Shown here: positions 25,361 to 33,848 of the stretch, piece after piece | Position numbering within the stretch: the first letter of the stretch is position 1 | How the letters are laid out: each line of letters opens with the position of its first letter | Source of the DNA: UBA10649 sp963749905 | GTDB taxonomy: Bacteria; Actinomycetota; Actinomycetes; S36-B12 | NCBI GenBank assembly: GCA_963749905.1 | Contig: CAVVOF010000003.1 | Location: 372,001 to 436,000, forward strand | Length of the DNA: 64,000 nucleotides | Direction of reading: 5' to 3' | The notes under the pieces: model-generated | Database searches by the model: none | What the model was told of the DNA's origin: nothing | The model's input: only the letters and a program-made list of their open reading frames with translations | Translations under genes and position numbers: made by a program

Positions 25361-26083
25361 ATGACGGCCACCGACGTACCCCGGACCGCCCGCGAGCGCG
25401 CCCGCGCGGAGATCAACTCGGAGATCCTGCGGGTGGGGCGAGCGCACCTGGCGCGGGACGGGGCCGCGTCGCTCTCCCTGCGCGCCATCGCCCGCGATCT
25501 GGGGATGGTCTCGTCGGCCGTGTACCGCTACGTGCCCAACCGGGACGCCCTGCTCACCCTGCTCATCATCGATGCGTACGACACCGTGGGCGCCGCCGTC
25601 GAGGCGGCCGATCGGGCCTGCACCCGGGAGGACTACTCCGGCCGGTTCCTCGCGGCGTGCCGGGCGGTCCGCGACTGGGCCCGGGAGAACCCGCACGAGT
25701 ATGCGCTCATCTACGGCTCCCCCGTGCCCGGCTACGCCGCGCCCGAGGACACCATCGCGCCGGCCACCCGAGTGCCCGTCGTCCTGCTGACCATCCTCGT
25801 CGACCTGACGGTTGCCGGTTCCGCTCCCGAGCCCGAACCGGTCTCGTCGGACGTCGTCGAAAGCCTCGCGCCGATGATCGCGTTCACCGGCGGGCTCGTG
25901 TCCGCGGACCTCCTACTTCGCGGCCTGGCCTCGTGGGCGACACTTCTCGGTGCCATCTCGCTCGAGCTCTTCGGCCACCTGCACAACGTCGTTGAGGAGG
26001 ATGCCGACCAGCGGGCAGCCTTCTTCGACGAGCAGATGCGACGCGTCGCGATCGGCCTCGGCCTCGACTCGCCGAAGAGCTGA
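25361..26083 (+). CDS. TetR/AcrR family transcriptional regulator
   Basis: A 240-residue repressor with an N-terminal HTH: AEINSEILRVGRAHLARDGAASLSLRAIARDLGMVSSAVYRYVPNRDALL is split here as ILRVGRAHLARDGAASLSLR, AIARDLGMVSSAVYRYV and PNRDALLTLL. The C-terminal ligand domain resembles the TetR_C_33/WHG type, with ENPHEYALIYGSPVPGYAAP. The ATG at 25361 is favoured because CAGACT sits 7 nt upstream and the operators lie outside the coding region. The YdeI-like and AlkD-like genes follow at once and may be in the same transcript. Confidence 0.92.
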   Translation: MTATDVPRTARERARAEINSEILRVGRAHLARDGAASLSLRAIARDLGMVSSAVYRYVPNRDALLTLLIIDAYDTVGAAVEAADRACTREDYSGRFLAACRAVRDWARENPHEYALIYGSPVPGYAAPEDTIAPATRVPVVLLTILVDLTVAGSAPEPEPVSSDVVESLAPMIAFTGGLVSADLLLRGLASWATLLGAISLELFGHLHNVVEEDADQRAAFFDEQMRRVAIGLGLDSPKS

Positions 26084-26087
26084 GCCG

Positions 26088-26654
26088 ATGGCCCACCGCC
26101 ATGACGAGGCCGAGCGCCTGACCTTCGGATCACGGGCTGAGTGGCGCACGTGGCTTGCCGAGAATCACGACACGTCGAAGGGCGTCTTCGTCGTCTACCC
26201 CAAGAAGTCGGCCCGCCTGCCGGGACCGGCCTATGACGACCTGATCGAGGAGGCGCTGTGCTTCGGCTGGATCGACGGGACCGCGCGTCGGGTCGACGAG
26301 CAGCGCACCAGCCTCTACTTCTGCCCGCGCCGCAAGGGCAGCGCCTGGGCGGCCACCAACAAGGCACGCATCGTTCTGCTGCGGGCCGAAGGGCTGATGA
26401 CGGCGGCCGGCGAGGCGGCCATCTCGCGGGCCGAGGCCGACGGCTCGTGGACCATCCTCGACCGCAGCGAGTCCCTCGAACTCCCGGACGAGCTCGCGGC
26501 GGCACTCGCCGAAGTCCCCGGCGGCCGCGCTGCGTTCGACTCGCTTGCGGTGAGCACCCGGAAGCAGCTCATCTACGCCATCGACTCGGCCAAACGACCG
26601 GAGACCCGGCAGCGGCGCGTGGCCGACGCCGTGCGCCAGGCGACCGCGACATGA
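26088..26654 (+). CDS. YdeI/OmpD-associated family protein
   Basis: A 188-residue protein with the YdeI pattern: FGSRAEWRTWLAENHDTSKGVF, then YDDLIEEALCFGWIDGTARRVD, YFCPRRKGSAWAATNKARI and a C-terminal OmdA-like AFDSLAVSTRKQLIYAIDSAKRPETRQRR helix pair (in two pieces). These small proteins are common in actinomycetes and lack a firm function. The ATG at 26088 is 4 nt after the TetR stop, and its own stop overlaps the next ATG as ATGA. Confidence 0.85.
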   Translation: MAHRHDEAERLTFGSRAEWRTWLAENHDTSKGVFVVYPKKSARLPGPAYDDLIEEALCFGWIDGTARRVDEQRTSLYFCPRRKGSAWAATNKARIVLLRAEGLMTAAGEAAISRAEADGSWTILDRSESLELPDELAAALAEVPGGRAAFDSLAVSTRKQLIYAIDSAKRPETRQRRVADAVRQATAT

Positions 26655-27352
26655 CGCTCGAGTCCGAGTGGGTCGCTGCCACCGTGGCCGCTCTCGCACC
26701 GCTGGCCGACGCCGATGATGCAGTGGCGATGCAGGCGTACATGAAGGACGTGGCCCCGTTCCTCGGTATCAAGGCGACGCCGCGCAGGGCCGCGCAACGC
26801 CTCGCCTGGCACGGCCTGCCGCCGCTGGGCCCCGAGCAGATCGGGCCAGTGGTCGAGGGACTGTGGGCGCTGCCCGAGCGGGAGTACCAGTACGCGGCGT
26901 GCGACCTGCTGGCCCGTCGGTCGCGTCGACTCGAGGGTGACTTCGTGGTCGATCCGGTCGAGCGGCTGCTTCAGGACCGGCCCTGGTGGGACACCGTCGA
27001 CGCGCTCGTCAACGCGGTGGTGTCTCCGGTGGTCGCTGCGCACCCCGACCAGGTCGAGACCATGTGGCGGTGGTGGGACACGTCCGATCGCTGGCTGATT
27101 CGAGCGGCGATCGGCCATCAGCGCGGCTGGGGCGAGCGCACCGACCTCGAGCGGCTGTTCACGATGTGCGACCGCTACGCGGCGGATCGGGAGTTCTTCA
27201 TCGCGAAGGCGATCGGGTGGGCGCTGCGCGACGTGACCAGGTGGGACCCGGCGGCCGTCCAGCAATTCGTTGACGGGCATCCGCAGCTCAGCAGCGTGGC
27301 CCGCCGCGAGGCCGTCCGCGGCCTCGCGCGCACCCTCCCCCGTCTGTCTTGA
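26651..27352 (+). CDS. DNA alkylation repair protein (AlkD-like HEAT repeat)
   Basis: A 233-residue alpha-helical protein of the AlkC/AlkD family of DNA glycosylases that act on N3- and N7-alkylpurines. Landmarks are MQAYMKDVAPFLGIKATPRR, EREYQYAACDLLARR, WWDTVDALVNAVVSPVV, a RWLIRAAIGHQRGW segment and FFIAKAIGWALRDVTRWDP, with conserved Trp and Asp residues of the active-site cleft. The ATG at 26651 overlaps the YdeI-like stop. The last five codons lie inside a 70-bp palindrome. Confidence 0.88.
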   Translation: MTLESEWVAATVAALAPLADADDAVAMQAYMKDVAPFLGIKATPRRAAQRLAWHGLPPLGPEQIGPVVEGLWALPEREYQYAACDLLARRSRRLEGDFVVDPVERLLQDRPWWDTVDALVNAVVSPVVAAHPDQVETMWRWWDTSDRWLIRAAIGHQRGWGERTDLERLFTMCDRYAADREFFIAKAIGWALRDVTRWDPAAVQQFVDGHPQLSSVARREAVRGLARTLPRLS

Positions 27353-27407
27353 GGTTGGTGGTCGGAAAACCGCGGTTTTCCGACCACCAACCTCAAGACA
27401 GACGGGG
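27338..27407. repeat. 70-bp perfect palindrome at convergent gene ends (family B)
   Basis: Bases 27338-27372 are the exact reverse complement of 27373-27407, with no loop; the centre is CCGCGG. The left arm overlaps the end of the AlkD-like gene including its TGA (27350-27352). The right arm stops 12 bp before the SPFH gene stop. It probably works as a bidirectional terminator, but its length is far above what termination needs. Confidence 0.9.
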
Positions 27408-27418
27408 AGGGCCAGGGG

Positions 27419-28333
27419 TCAGGGTTGGCGGGGGTTCATGCCCTCCGAGATGCGACCGATGGCCGACGTCAGCTCCGCGGGCACCACCCACACCTTGTTG
27501 GACTCGCCCTTCGCCACCTCGGGCAGCGCCTGCAGGTACTTGTGCGCCAGTTCGTTCGGCTGCGGGTTCGCCGCTCGGAGCCCCTCGTAGATCCGCTGCA
27601 CGGCCTGCGCCTCGGCCTCCGCCGCGATGATCCGAGCCTTCGCCTCGCCGTCGGCCCGCAGCACCGCGGCCTGCGCGTCCGCCTCCGCGGAGAGCACGGC
27701 GGCCTGCTTGTTGCCTTCGGCGTTGAGGATCGCGGACTGCTTGGCGCCCTCAGCCGTCAGGATGGCCGCCCGACGCTCACGCTCGGCCTTGAGCTGCTTC
27801 TCCATCGACTCCTGCACCGACTTGGGCGGGTCGATGGCCTTGAGCTCCACACGGTTGACGCGGATCCCCCACTTGCCGGTCGCCTCGTCCAGCACCCCAC
27901 GCAACTGGCCGTTGATCGAGTCACGGGAGGTGAGCGCCTCCTCGAGGTCCATCGAGCCGATGACGTTGCGCAGCGTGGTGACGGTCAGCTGCTCGATGCC
28001 GATGATGAAGCTGTTGATCTCGTAGGTCGCCGCCTTCGGATCGGTGACCTGGAAGTAGATCACCGTGTCGATGGAGACCACCAGGTTGTCCTCGGTGATC
28101 ACCGGCTGCGGCGGGAAGGACGCGACCTGCTCGCGCATGTCGACGCGCTCGCGAATCCTGTCGATCACCGGCATGAGGATGCTCAGGCCCGGCGTCAACG
28201 TCCGCTGGTACCGCCCGAGCCGCTCGACGATCGCCGTGTCGGCCTGCCGGACGATGACGATCGTGCGGGTCAGCAGGATGAGCATGAACAGCACCGCCAG
28301 GAACACGACGCCGACGGGTAGCAGGAAGTCCAT
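27419..28333 (-). CDS. SPFH/stomatin-like membrane protein
   Basis: A 304-residue protein with one N-terminal membrane helix (LLPVGVVFLAVLFMLILLT), then an SPFH domain (RQADTAIVERLGRYQRTLTPGL, VSIDTVIYFQVTDP, LRNVIGSMDLEEALTSRD). A long alanine-rich coiled coil follows with repeated EGAKQSAILNAEGNKQAA-type segments. The family organises membrane microdomains (QmcA/stomatin type). The ATG at 28333 follows GAAGGAG. It is the second gene of an NfeD-SPFH operon, a widespread pairing. Confidence 0.95.
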   Translation of the reverse strand: MDFLLPVGVVFLAVLFMLILLTRTIVIVRQADTAIVERLGRYQRTLTPGLSILMPVIDRIRERVDMREQVASFPPQPVITEDNLVVSIDTVIYFQVTDPKAATYEINSFIIGIEQLTVTTLRNVIGSMDLEEALTSRDSINGQLRGVLDEATGKWGIRVNRVELKAIDPPKSVQESMEKQLKAERERRAAILTAEGAKQSAILNAEGNKQAAVLSAEADAQAAVLRADGEAKARIIAAEAEAQAVQRIYEGLRAANPQPNELAHKYLQALPEVAKGESNKVWVVPAELTSAIGRISEGMNPRQP

Positions 28334-28360
28334 TGCTTCTCCTTCGTCAGTAGTACGGGG

Positions 28361-28810
28361 TCAGGCCAGTGGCGGGTCGATCGGGTGCACCAGCGCCGTC
28401 GCCCCATCGATGCGGGTGACGACCACGTCGGTGCCCTCGGGCACCGGCACCGTCGTCACGTCGGGATCCAGCCGCGCCGACCACACCTCGCCCTTGAGCA
28501 TGATCCGGCCGTCGTGCCGCGATACCTCGGCCACCGCGCGGGCCTGGCTGCCGGGGAGCGCCTCGATGCCCATCCGCGCCTGCGGAGTGCCGCGCAGGTG
28601 CTTCAGTGCGTACGGCCGGATGAAGGCGATGCCCGCGACGGACACGCCGACCCCGAGCAGCGCCTGCAGCCACAGCGGCGCCCCGACCGCCGCCGCCACC
28701 GCCGCGGTGCCCGCCCCGACCGCGATCAGCCCGAAGGTGAGGTCGACCGTGAAGATCTCGATGCCCACGGCGACGAGCGCCGTGATCAACCACACCAAGG
28801 CCGGTGACAT
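28361..28810 (-). CDS. NfeD-like membrane protein
   Basis: A 149-residue protein with three to four N-terminal membrane helices (MSPALVWLITALVAVGIEIF, FGLIAVGAGTAAVAAAVG, WLQALLGVGVSVAGIAFI) and a C-terminal OB-fold (ARAVAEVSRHDGRIMLKGEV, then VPEGTDVVVTRIDG), the NfeD short form. The ATG at 28810 has AAGGAGG at ideal spacing. It is 27 bp ahead of the SPFH gene, its usual partner. Confidence 0.92.
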   Translation of the reverse strand: MSPALVWLITALVAVGIEIFTVDLTFGLIAVGAGTAAVAAAVGAPLWLQALLGVGVSVAGIAFIRPYALKHLRGTPQARMGIEALPGSQARAVAEVSRHDGRIMLKGEVWSARLDPDVTTVPVPEGTDVVVTRIDGATALVHPIDPPLA

Positions 28811-28871
28811 GACAACCTCCTTATGCCACTGTAACCGCCATGCCCGCCTCCGCACCTCCGAGCATCAGACC

Positions 28872-29210
28872 GTGACCGCCCGAACGCCCGGAGCGTTCTG
28901 GGTCTACCTGGGCGTCGCCGCCGCGGGCCTGGTCGGCACCGCCTGGTTCAACATCCAGTCGATGACCCAGCCGCAGGAGGGCTCGTTCCTGTCCGCGTGG
29001 TTCGCCAACGCGTCAGTCACGTCCCTGTCCATCGACCTGCTCGCGGTGGCCTCTGCCGCGTCCATCTTCATCATCCTCGAGGGTCGCCGGCTGGGAATCC
29101 GCTGGTACTGGGCGTATGTGGTCGTCTCCTTCGTGACGGCGGTCGGCTTCACCTTCCCCCTCTTCCTGGCCGTGCGCGAGCGCCGACTCGCGCAGCTGGA
29201 CGCGGCATGA
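28872..29210 (+). CDS. DUF2834 family membrane protein
   Basis: A 112-residue protein with three helices, starting TARTPGAFWVYLGVAAAGLV. It has the DUF2834 pattern FNIQSMTQPQEGSFLSAWFANASVTSLSIDLL in two parts (a helix then the conserved ANASVTSLSIDLL) and a final WYWAYVVVSFVTAVGFTFPL. GTG at 28872 is the only reasonable start. The stop overlaps the next gene as ATGA. Function unknown. Confidence 0.75.
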   Translation: MTARTPGAFWVYLGVAAAGLVGTAWFNIQSMTQPQEGSFLSAWFANASVTSLSIDLLAVASAASIFIILEGRRLGIRWYWAYVVVSFVTAVGFTFPLFLAVRERRLAQLDAA

Positions 29211-29596
29211 ACGCGCCGGTCGTCCACCACCTCACCCTGACGGTCACCGACGCCGAGGCGAGCGCGGCGTGGTACCAGGCCCTGCTCGGCCCTGCCGCCG
29301 CCGTCCGGCGCGAGGGACCCGACTGGGTGCGGGTGCGGCTCGAGTGGCCCTCCGGCCTGGTCATCGGGCTGACCCGGCACGAGCGCACATCCGACGTCGA
29401 CCGGTTCGACCACGCCCGCGTCGGACTGGACCATGTGGGCCTCGCCTGCGCGTCCGAGGACGAGGTCCGCGCCTGGTCCGCCCGGCTCGACGACCTGCAT
29501 GTCGCCCACGGCCCGGTGGAGGAGGCCGGGTACGGCTGGGCCGTGACCGCCCGCGACCCTGACGACATCCCCATCGAGTTCTTCGCAAGTCGGTAG
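29207..29596 (+). CDS. VOC family (glyoxalase/bleomycin resistance-like) protein
   Basis: A 129-residue metal-dependent VOC-fold protein with two beta-alpha-beta-beta-beta modules: HHLTLTVTDAEASAAWYQALLG, then VGLDHVGLACASEDEVRAWSARL and a final RDPDDIPIEFFA. The metal-binding His and Glu positions (His in HHLTL and GLDHVGL, Glu in IEFF) are present. The substrate is unknown. The ATG at 29207 overlaps the DUF2834 stop, so it is translationally coupled. Confidence 0.88.
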   Translation: MNAPVVHHLTLTVTDAEASAAWYQALLGPAAAVRREGPDWVRVRLEWPSGLVIGLTRHERTSDVDRFDHARVGLDHVGLACASEDEVRAWSARLDDLHVAHGPVEEAGYGWAVTARDPDDIPIEFFASR

Positions 29597-29615
29597 GGCG
29601 AACGGCTGGCGGATC

Positions 29616-29658
29616 CGCAGATGCGGAGTTAGTCTCCCCTGCATGACGCAGATGCGGA
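29616..29658. promoter_or_regulatory. Candidate molybdate-operon operator and promoter
   Basis: A palindrome TCCGCA-GA-TGCGGA (29616-29629) lies just upstream of TAGTCT (29632-29637), which precedes the ATG at 29643. The 10-mer CAGATGCGGA occurs at 29620-29629 and again at 29649-29658 inside the gene. This arrangement would suit autoregulation by the HTH-TOBE protein; no binding data are available. Confidence 0.45.
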
Positions 29659-30032
29659 TCTCCGAGGCGGCCACCCTCCTGGGCGTCAGCGACGACACCG
29701 TGCGCCGGTGGCTGGACTCGGGTCGGCTGGTGGCTGGCCCGGGGCCCGGCCCACGCACGGTCGAGGCGGCGAGCGTGGCCGCCCTCCTCGCCGACCAGCA
29801 CCCCGTGCCGCAGCCGACCGTCCATCAGTCCGCACGCAACCGCTTCCCGGGCATCGTCACCCGGGTGGAGAAGGACGGGGTGATGGCCCTCGTCGAGATC
29901 CAGGCGGGGCCGCATCGCGTCACCTCGCTGCTCAGTCGGGAGTCCGCCGACGAGCTGGGACTCGCCCCCGGGGTGCGGGCGGCAGCCATCGTGAAGTCGA
30001 CGAACGTGATCGTCGAGCTCGAGGAGCACTGA
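29643..30032 (+). CDS. HTH-TOBE molybdate-responsive regulator
   Basis: A 129-residue protein. An N-terminal MerR/excisionase-type HTH (RISEAATLLGVSDDTVRRWL) is followed by a C-terminal TOBE/Mop domain (RNRFPGIVTRVEKDGVMALVE, then GVRAAAIVKSTNVIVEL), which binds molybdate or pterin cofactor. It heads modABC: its TGA overlaps the modA ATG by one base. It is therefore the likely molybdate sensor of the operon, playing a ModE-like role with a different architecture. Confidence 0.9.
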   Translation: MTQMRISEAATLLGVSDDTVRRWLDSGRLVAGPGPGPRTVEAASVAALLADQHPVPQPTVHQSARNRFPGIVTRVEKDGVMALVEIQAGPHRVTSLLSRESADELGLAPGVRAAAIVKSTNVIVELEEH

Positions 30033-30778
30033 TGCGGCGTCCCGCCACCGGGCTGCTCGCCCTCAGCATCGCCTTCGCCGCCCCCCTGCTGGCCGCGTGC
30101 GCTGGCTCGTCCGAGGACACCGTGACGGTCTCCGCGGCCGCGTCCCTGACCGACGCGTTCACGGAGGTCGCAGACGCGTTCGAGGCCGAGAATCCGGGCA
30201 CTGACATCAGCCTGAACTTCGGCGGCAGCAGCGCGCTGGCCGAGCAGGTGACGTCGGGCGCCCCGGTCGACGTGCTGGCAACCGCCTCCCGGGACACGAT
30301 GACCTCCGTCGTCGACGCAGGCTACGGCGAGGACGCCGCGACCTTCGCCACCAACTCCGTCACGATCGCCGTGCCGACGGGCAATCCGGCGGGCATCACG
30401 TCGCTGGCAGACCTCGCCGGCGCGGGCGTTCGCGTCGCCGAGTGCGCGCCCGAGGTCCCCTGCGGTGCCGCGGCTCAGGCGACCCTCACGAATGCGAAGG
30501 TCAGTGTCACCCCCGTCACCCTGGACCCCGACGTGCGGACCGTGCTCGGGCGGGTCACGGCCGGCGAGGTCGACGCCGGACTCGTCTACGTCACCGACAC
30601 CAGGACCGCCGACGTCGACGAGGTGGCCATCCCGAGCGACATCGCGGCCAGCACGGACTACGTCATCACGGTCATCAACCGGTCGGAGCGGCAGGGCGGT
30701 GGCCGGGCGTTCGTCGACTTCGTCCTCGGTGAGCAGGGGCAGCGGATCCTGGCCGATCACGGGTTCGGGCCCGCGTGA
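30032..30778 (+). CDS. modA: Molybdate ABC transporter substrate-binding lipoprotein
   Basis: A 248-residue periplasmic-type binding protein anchored by a lipobox (APLLAACAGSS). It has the ModA pattern VTVSAAASLTDAFTEVADAFE, then ISLNFGGSSALAEQV, GAPVDVLATASRDTM and DAGLVYVTDTRTA. The anion ligands expected are the Ser residues in AAASL and GGSSAL. The ATG at 30032 overlaps the regulator stop (TGATG). Confidence 0.95.
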   Translation: MRRPATGLLALSIAFAAPLLAACAGSSEDTVTVSAAASLTDAFTEVADAFEAENPGTDISLNFGGSSALAEQVTSGAPVDVLATASRDTMTSVVDAGYGEDAATFATNSVTIAVPTGNPAGITSLADLAGAGVRVAECAPEVPCGAAAQATLTNAKVSVTPVTLDPDVRTVLGRVTAGEVDAGLVYVTDTRTADVDEVAIPSDIAASTDYVITVINRSERQGGGRAFVDFVLGEQGQRILADHGFGPA

Positions 30779-31578
30779 GCCGCCGCTCCCGTAGCGAGGC
30801 CCCGCCGTGGTATCTCGTCGCCCCGGGCATCCTGGCGCTCGCCTTCCTCGCCCTGCCCCTCCTCGGCCTGGTCCTCCAGGCGCCGTGGGGTGAGCTCCTC
30901 CCGCAGCTGACGACCGAGGCGGCGCTCCAGGCCCTGCGGCTGTCACTCGTGACCTCGCTCGCCGCGACTGCGATCGCCCTGCTGCTCGGCGTCCCGCTGG
31001 CGGTGCTGATGAGTCGCACCCGGGCCTTCTCCGGCACCTGGGTGCGCGCCCTGGTCACCCTCCCCCTGGTGCTGCCCCCCGTCGTCGCCGGGGTCGCGCT
31101 CCTCGCGGCCTTCGGGCGCAACGGCTTGGCCGGCCAGGTCCTGTACGAGGTGGGCGGGGTGCAGTTGCCGTTCACGACCGCGGCGGTCGTGCTCGCCGAG
31201 GCGTTCGTCGCCATGCCCTTCCTCGTCATCACGGTCGACGGTGCGCTCCGCTCGGCCGACCGACGCCTCGAGCAGGCGGCCGCCACCCTCGGCGCCGGCA
31301 AGTGGACGGTCTTCCGGCGCATCACGCTGCCGCTGATCGCGCCGTCGATCCTGGCGGGTGCCGTCCTCGCCTGGGCACGCGCGCTCGGTGAGTTCGGCGC
31401 AACGCTGACCTTCGCCGGGTCGTTCCCCGGAGTGACCCGCACGCTGCCGCTGGCCATCTACTCGGCCCTCGACGTCGAGCGTGCGCAGGCCCTCGCCCTC
31501 AGCCTGGTGCTGGTCATCGTGTCGGCCGTCATCCTCGTCTCGCTGCGTGGGCAGTTCCTTTCCGGGATGCGCAGGTGA
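30775..31578 (+). CDS. modB: Molybdate ABC transporter permease
   Basis: A 267-residue permease with about five to six helices, the ModB/CysT-type fold and the EAA loop EQAAATLGAGKWTVFRRITLPL. LGEFGATLTFAGSFPG near the end is typical of ModB. The GTG at 30775 overlaps the modA stop as GTGA. Confidence 0.95.
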   Translation: MSRRSRSEAPPWYLVAPGILALAFLALPLLGLVLQAPWGELLPQLTTEAALQALRLSLVTSLAATAIALLLGVPLAVLMSRTRAFSGTWVRALVTLPLVLPPVVAGVALLAAFGRNGLAGQVLYEVGGVQLPFTTAAVVLAEAFVAMPFLVITVDGALRSADRRLEQAAATLGAGKWTVFRRITLPLIAPSILAGAVLAWARALGEFGATLTFAGSFPGVTRTLPLAIYSALDVERAQALALSLVLVIVSAVILVSLRGQFLSGMRR

Positions 31579-32633
31579 CGGGCCTGCACGGACGCATCGG
31601 CGTGCGGCGCGACGAGTTCCGCCTCGACGTCGACATCAGCGCGCGCCCCGGGCGCATCACCGCCGTGCTCGGACCCAATGGATCGGGCAAGACCACCCTG
31701 CTCCATGCCGTCGCCGGGCTGCACCCGCTGGACGACGGTCGGATCACCCTCGACGGTCGGGTGCTCGACGACCCGGCCGCCGACGTCCTCGTCCCCGTGG
31801 AGGACCGTCGGATCGCGCTGGTGTTCCAGGACTTCCTGCTCTTCCCGCACCTGACGGTCCGGGAGAACGTCGAGTTCGGGCCGCGCAGCCGCCACCTTCC
31901 AGACGCCTCGGCGCGGGCCGCCGAGTGGCTGCGGCGCCTCGACGTCCTCGAGTTCGCGGACCGACGACCCGGGGCCCTCTCCGGCGGGCAGGCCCAGCGG
32001 GTGGCGCTCGCGCGCGCGCTCGCCACCGACCCGGCGATGCTGCTCCTCGACGAGCCGATGGCCGCCTTGGACGCGGCCACCCGGGTGGAGGTCCGACGCG
32101 AGTTGCGCCGGCATCTCAAGGACTTCGCCGGCCCGACGCTGATCGTCACCCACGATCCGCTTGACGCGCTCGTGCTCGCGGACGATGTCGTGGTGCTGGA
32201 GTCCGGGCGGGTGACGCAGTCCGGGACGACGGATCAGGTCGCCCGGCGCCCGGCGACGTCCTACGTGGCCACGCTGATGGGGGCCAACCTGCTGCACGCC
32301 GTGGCCGGCAACGGCATCGCCACCTGCGCCGACGACACGGTCATCGCCATTCCCGACCATGCCCTGGCCGGCGAGGTGGTCGTGGTGCTGCGCCCGGAGG
32401 CGATCGCGCTGCACCGCACCCGGCCCGAGGGCAGTGCGCGGAACGTGTGGCCGGTCACGGTCGTCGACGTGGAGACCCATCTCGACCGCAGCCTCGTGCA
32501 GGTCGCCGGGCCGCCCGACTTGGCCATCGCCGTCACGTCCGCCTCAGCGGCCGAACTGGCACTGGCCCCCGGCGTCTCGCTGTGGGCGAGCGTGAAGGCG
32601 CTCGACCTGGACGCCTACCCCCGTCCCGAGTGA
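31575..32633 (+). CDS. modC: Molybdate ABC transporter ATP-binding protein
   Basis: A 352-residue ATPase with Walker A VLGPNGSGKTTLLHA, Q-loop VFQDFLLFPHLTV, signature LSGGQAQRVALARALA, Walker B MLLLDEPMAALD and H-loop VTHDPLDAL. A C-terminal TOBE-like domain (about 230-352, with VVVLRPEAIALH) is present. The GTG at 31575 overlaps the modB stop as GTGA. It completes a tightly coupled four-gene operon for molybdenum uptake. Confidence 0.95.
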   Translation: MTGLHGRIGVRRDEFRLDVDISARPGRITAVLGPNGSGKTTLLHAVAGLHPLDDGRITLDGRVLDDPAADVLVPVEDRRIALVFQDFLLFPHLTVRENVEFGPRSRHLPDASARAAEWLRRLDVLEFADRRPGALSGGQAQRVALARALATDPAMLLLDEPMAALDAATRVEVRRELRRHLKDFAGPTLIVTHDPLDALVLADDVVVLESGRVTQSGTTDQVARRPATSYVATLMGANLLHAVAGNGIATCADDTVIAIPDHALAGEVVVVLRPEAIALHRTRPEGSARNVWPVTVVDVETHLDRSLVQVAGPPDLAIAVTSASAAELALAPGVSLWASVKALDLDAYPRPE

Positions 32634-32674
32634 CGGCGCAGCGTCGCCGACCGACGGCTGGCTAGGGTCGGCGT

Positions 32675-33352
32675 GTGCCCGCCCCGATCACCGACCTCGT
32701 CCACCCGTCGTGGGCGCCCGATCTCGCGCCCCTGCAGGACACCTTCACCGATATCGGTGGGTTCCTGCGCGCCGAGACCGCTGCCGGGCGGCCGTGGGCG
32801 CCCGCCGGGGCGAACATCCTGCGTGCCTTCCAGCAGCCGCTGGACGACGTGCGCGTCCTCATCGTCGGCCAGGACCCGTACCCGACGCCGGGGCATGCGG
32901 TGGGACTGTCCTTCTCCGTCGCCCCGGACGTGCGGCCGCTCCCGCGCAGCCTGCAGAACATCTTCCGGGAACTGCACGACGACCTCGCCCTCCCGGCGCC
33001 GAGGAACGGTGACCTCACACCGTGGACACAGCACGGGGTCCTGCTGCTGAACCGGGTGCTCACTGTCCGCGTGGGTGAACCCGGCAGTCACCGGGGCATC
33101 GGGTGGGAGGCGATCACCGCGGCCGCGATCGACGCCTTGGTGGCGCGACCCGACCAGCCGCTCGTCGCGATCCTGTGGGGACGCGACGCCCAGTCGCTCG
33201 AGCCCGCGCTGCCCGACGTGCCGGTGATCGCCTCGGCCCACCCCAGCCCGATGTCCGCCGACCGCGGCTTCTTCGGCTCGCGCCCGTTCAGCCGCGCCAA
33301 CGCCCAGCTCGAGGAGCTGGGCGTTGACGGCGTGGACTGGTCGCTGGCCTGA
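32675..33352 (+). CDS. ung: Uracil-DNA glycosylase, family 1
   Basis: Removes uracil from DNA. It is 225 residues. The motif VLIVGQDPYPTPGHAVGLSFSV is split as GQDPYPTPGHAVGLSFSV and carries the catalytic Asp. LLLNRVLTVRVGEPGSHRG and HPSPMSADRGFFGSRPFS carry the catalytic His and the minor-groove loop. The residue after GQDPY is Pro where many Ung have His; other actinobacterial enzymes vary here too. The GTG at 32675 follows TAGGGT by 6 nt, so it is leaderless. Confidence 0.95.
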   Translation: MPAPITDLVHPSWAPDLAPLQDTFTDIGGFLRAETAAGRPWAPAGANILRAFQQPLDDVRVLIVGQDPYPTPGHAVGLSFSVAPDVRPLPRSLQNIFRELHDDLALPAPRNGDLTPWTQHGVLLLNRVLTVRVGEPGSHRGIGWEAITAAAIDALVARPDQPLVAILWGRDAQSLEPALPDVPVIASAHPSPMSADRGFFGSRPFSRANAQLEELGVDGVDWSLA

Positions 33353-33358
33353 CGACCG

Positions 33359-33811
33359 TTAGGCGTCCGAGCGAGGCGTGAGGTTCTCGATCGGCACGCG
33401 GCGGGTGACCGGCGCCGGCTGAGCGCCCGAGACCGTGATGACCAGCAGCCCGGCGTCGTAGGACGCGGTCACCGCGTCGGGGCCGATGTGCGCCGGCAGC
33501 CGGAAGCCGCGGGAGAACTCCCCGCGGCGAATCTCGGAGCGGATCACCTTGGCCTCCTCGTCCCCACCGACGGGAACGGGCCGCTGGCCGCGCACCACCA
33601 GGGTGCGGTCCTTGACCTCGATCTCGATGTCATCGGCGGTGATGCCGGGCACCTCGAGGGTGATGACGGCGTCCTCCCCCACCTGGACGATGTCCGCGGC
33701 GGGTACCCAGCTGGCCGTGCTCGGCTCGCCCAGGCTGCGCCGGACCAGGTCGTCGAATGCGGCATCGAGGCCGGCCTCGAAGAACGGCTTGAATCGAACG
33801 ACTGAACTCAC
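33359..33811 (-). CDS. Small heat shock protein (Hsp20/alpha-crystallin)
   Basis: A 150-residue ATP-independent chaperone with an alpha-crystallin domain about 45-140: ADIVQVGEDAVITLEVPGIT, then DDIEIEVKDRTLVVRGQRP, GEFSRGFRLPAHIGPDAVTA and GLLVITVSG, with an IEN-type C-terminal motif (RVPIENL). The GTG at 33811 follows AGGAGG. A CIRCE-like element lies 38-64 bp upstream of the start, so it is probably controlled by HrcA. Confidence 0.95.
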   Translation of the reverse strand: MSSVVRFKPFFEAGLDAAFDDLVRRSLGEPSTASWVPAADIVQVGEDAVITLEVPGITADDIEIEVKDRTLVVRGQRPVPVGGDEEAKVIRSEIRRGEFSRGFRLPAHIGPDAVTASYDAGLLVITVSGAQPAPVTRRVPIENLTPRSDA

Positions 33812-33848
33812 GTTGTCCTCCTGTGGTCGACGGCCAGCCGCCCGTCGG

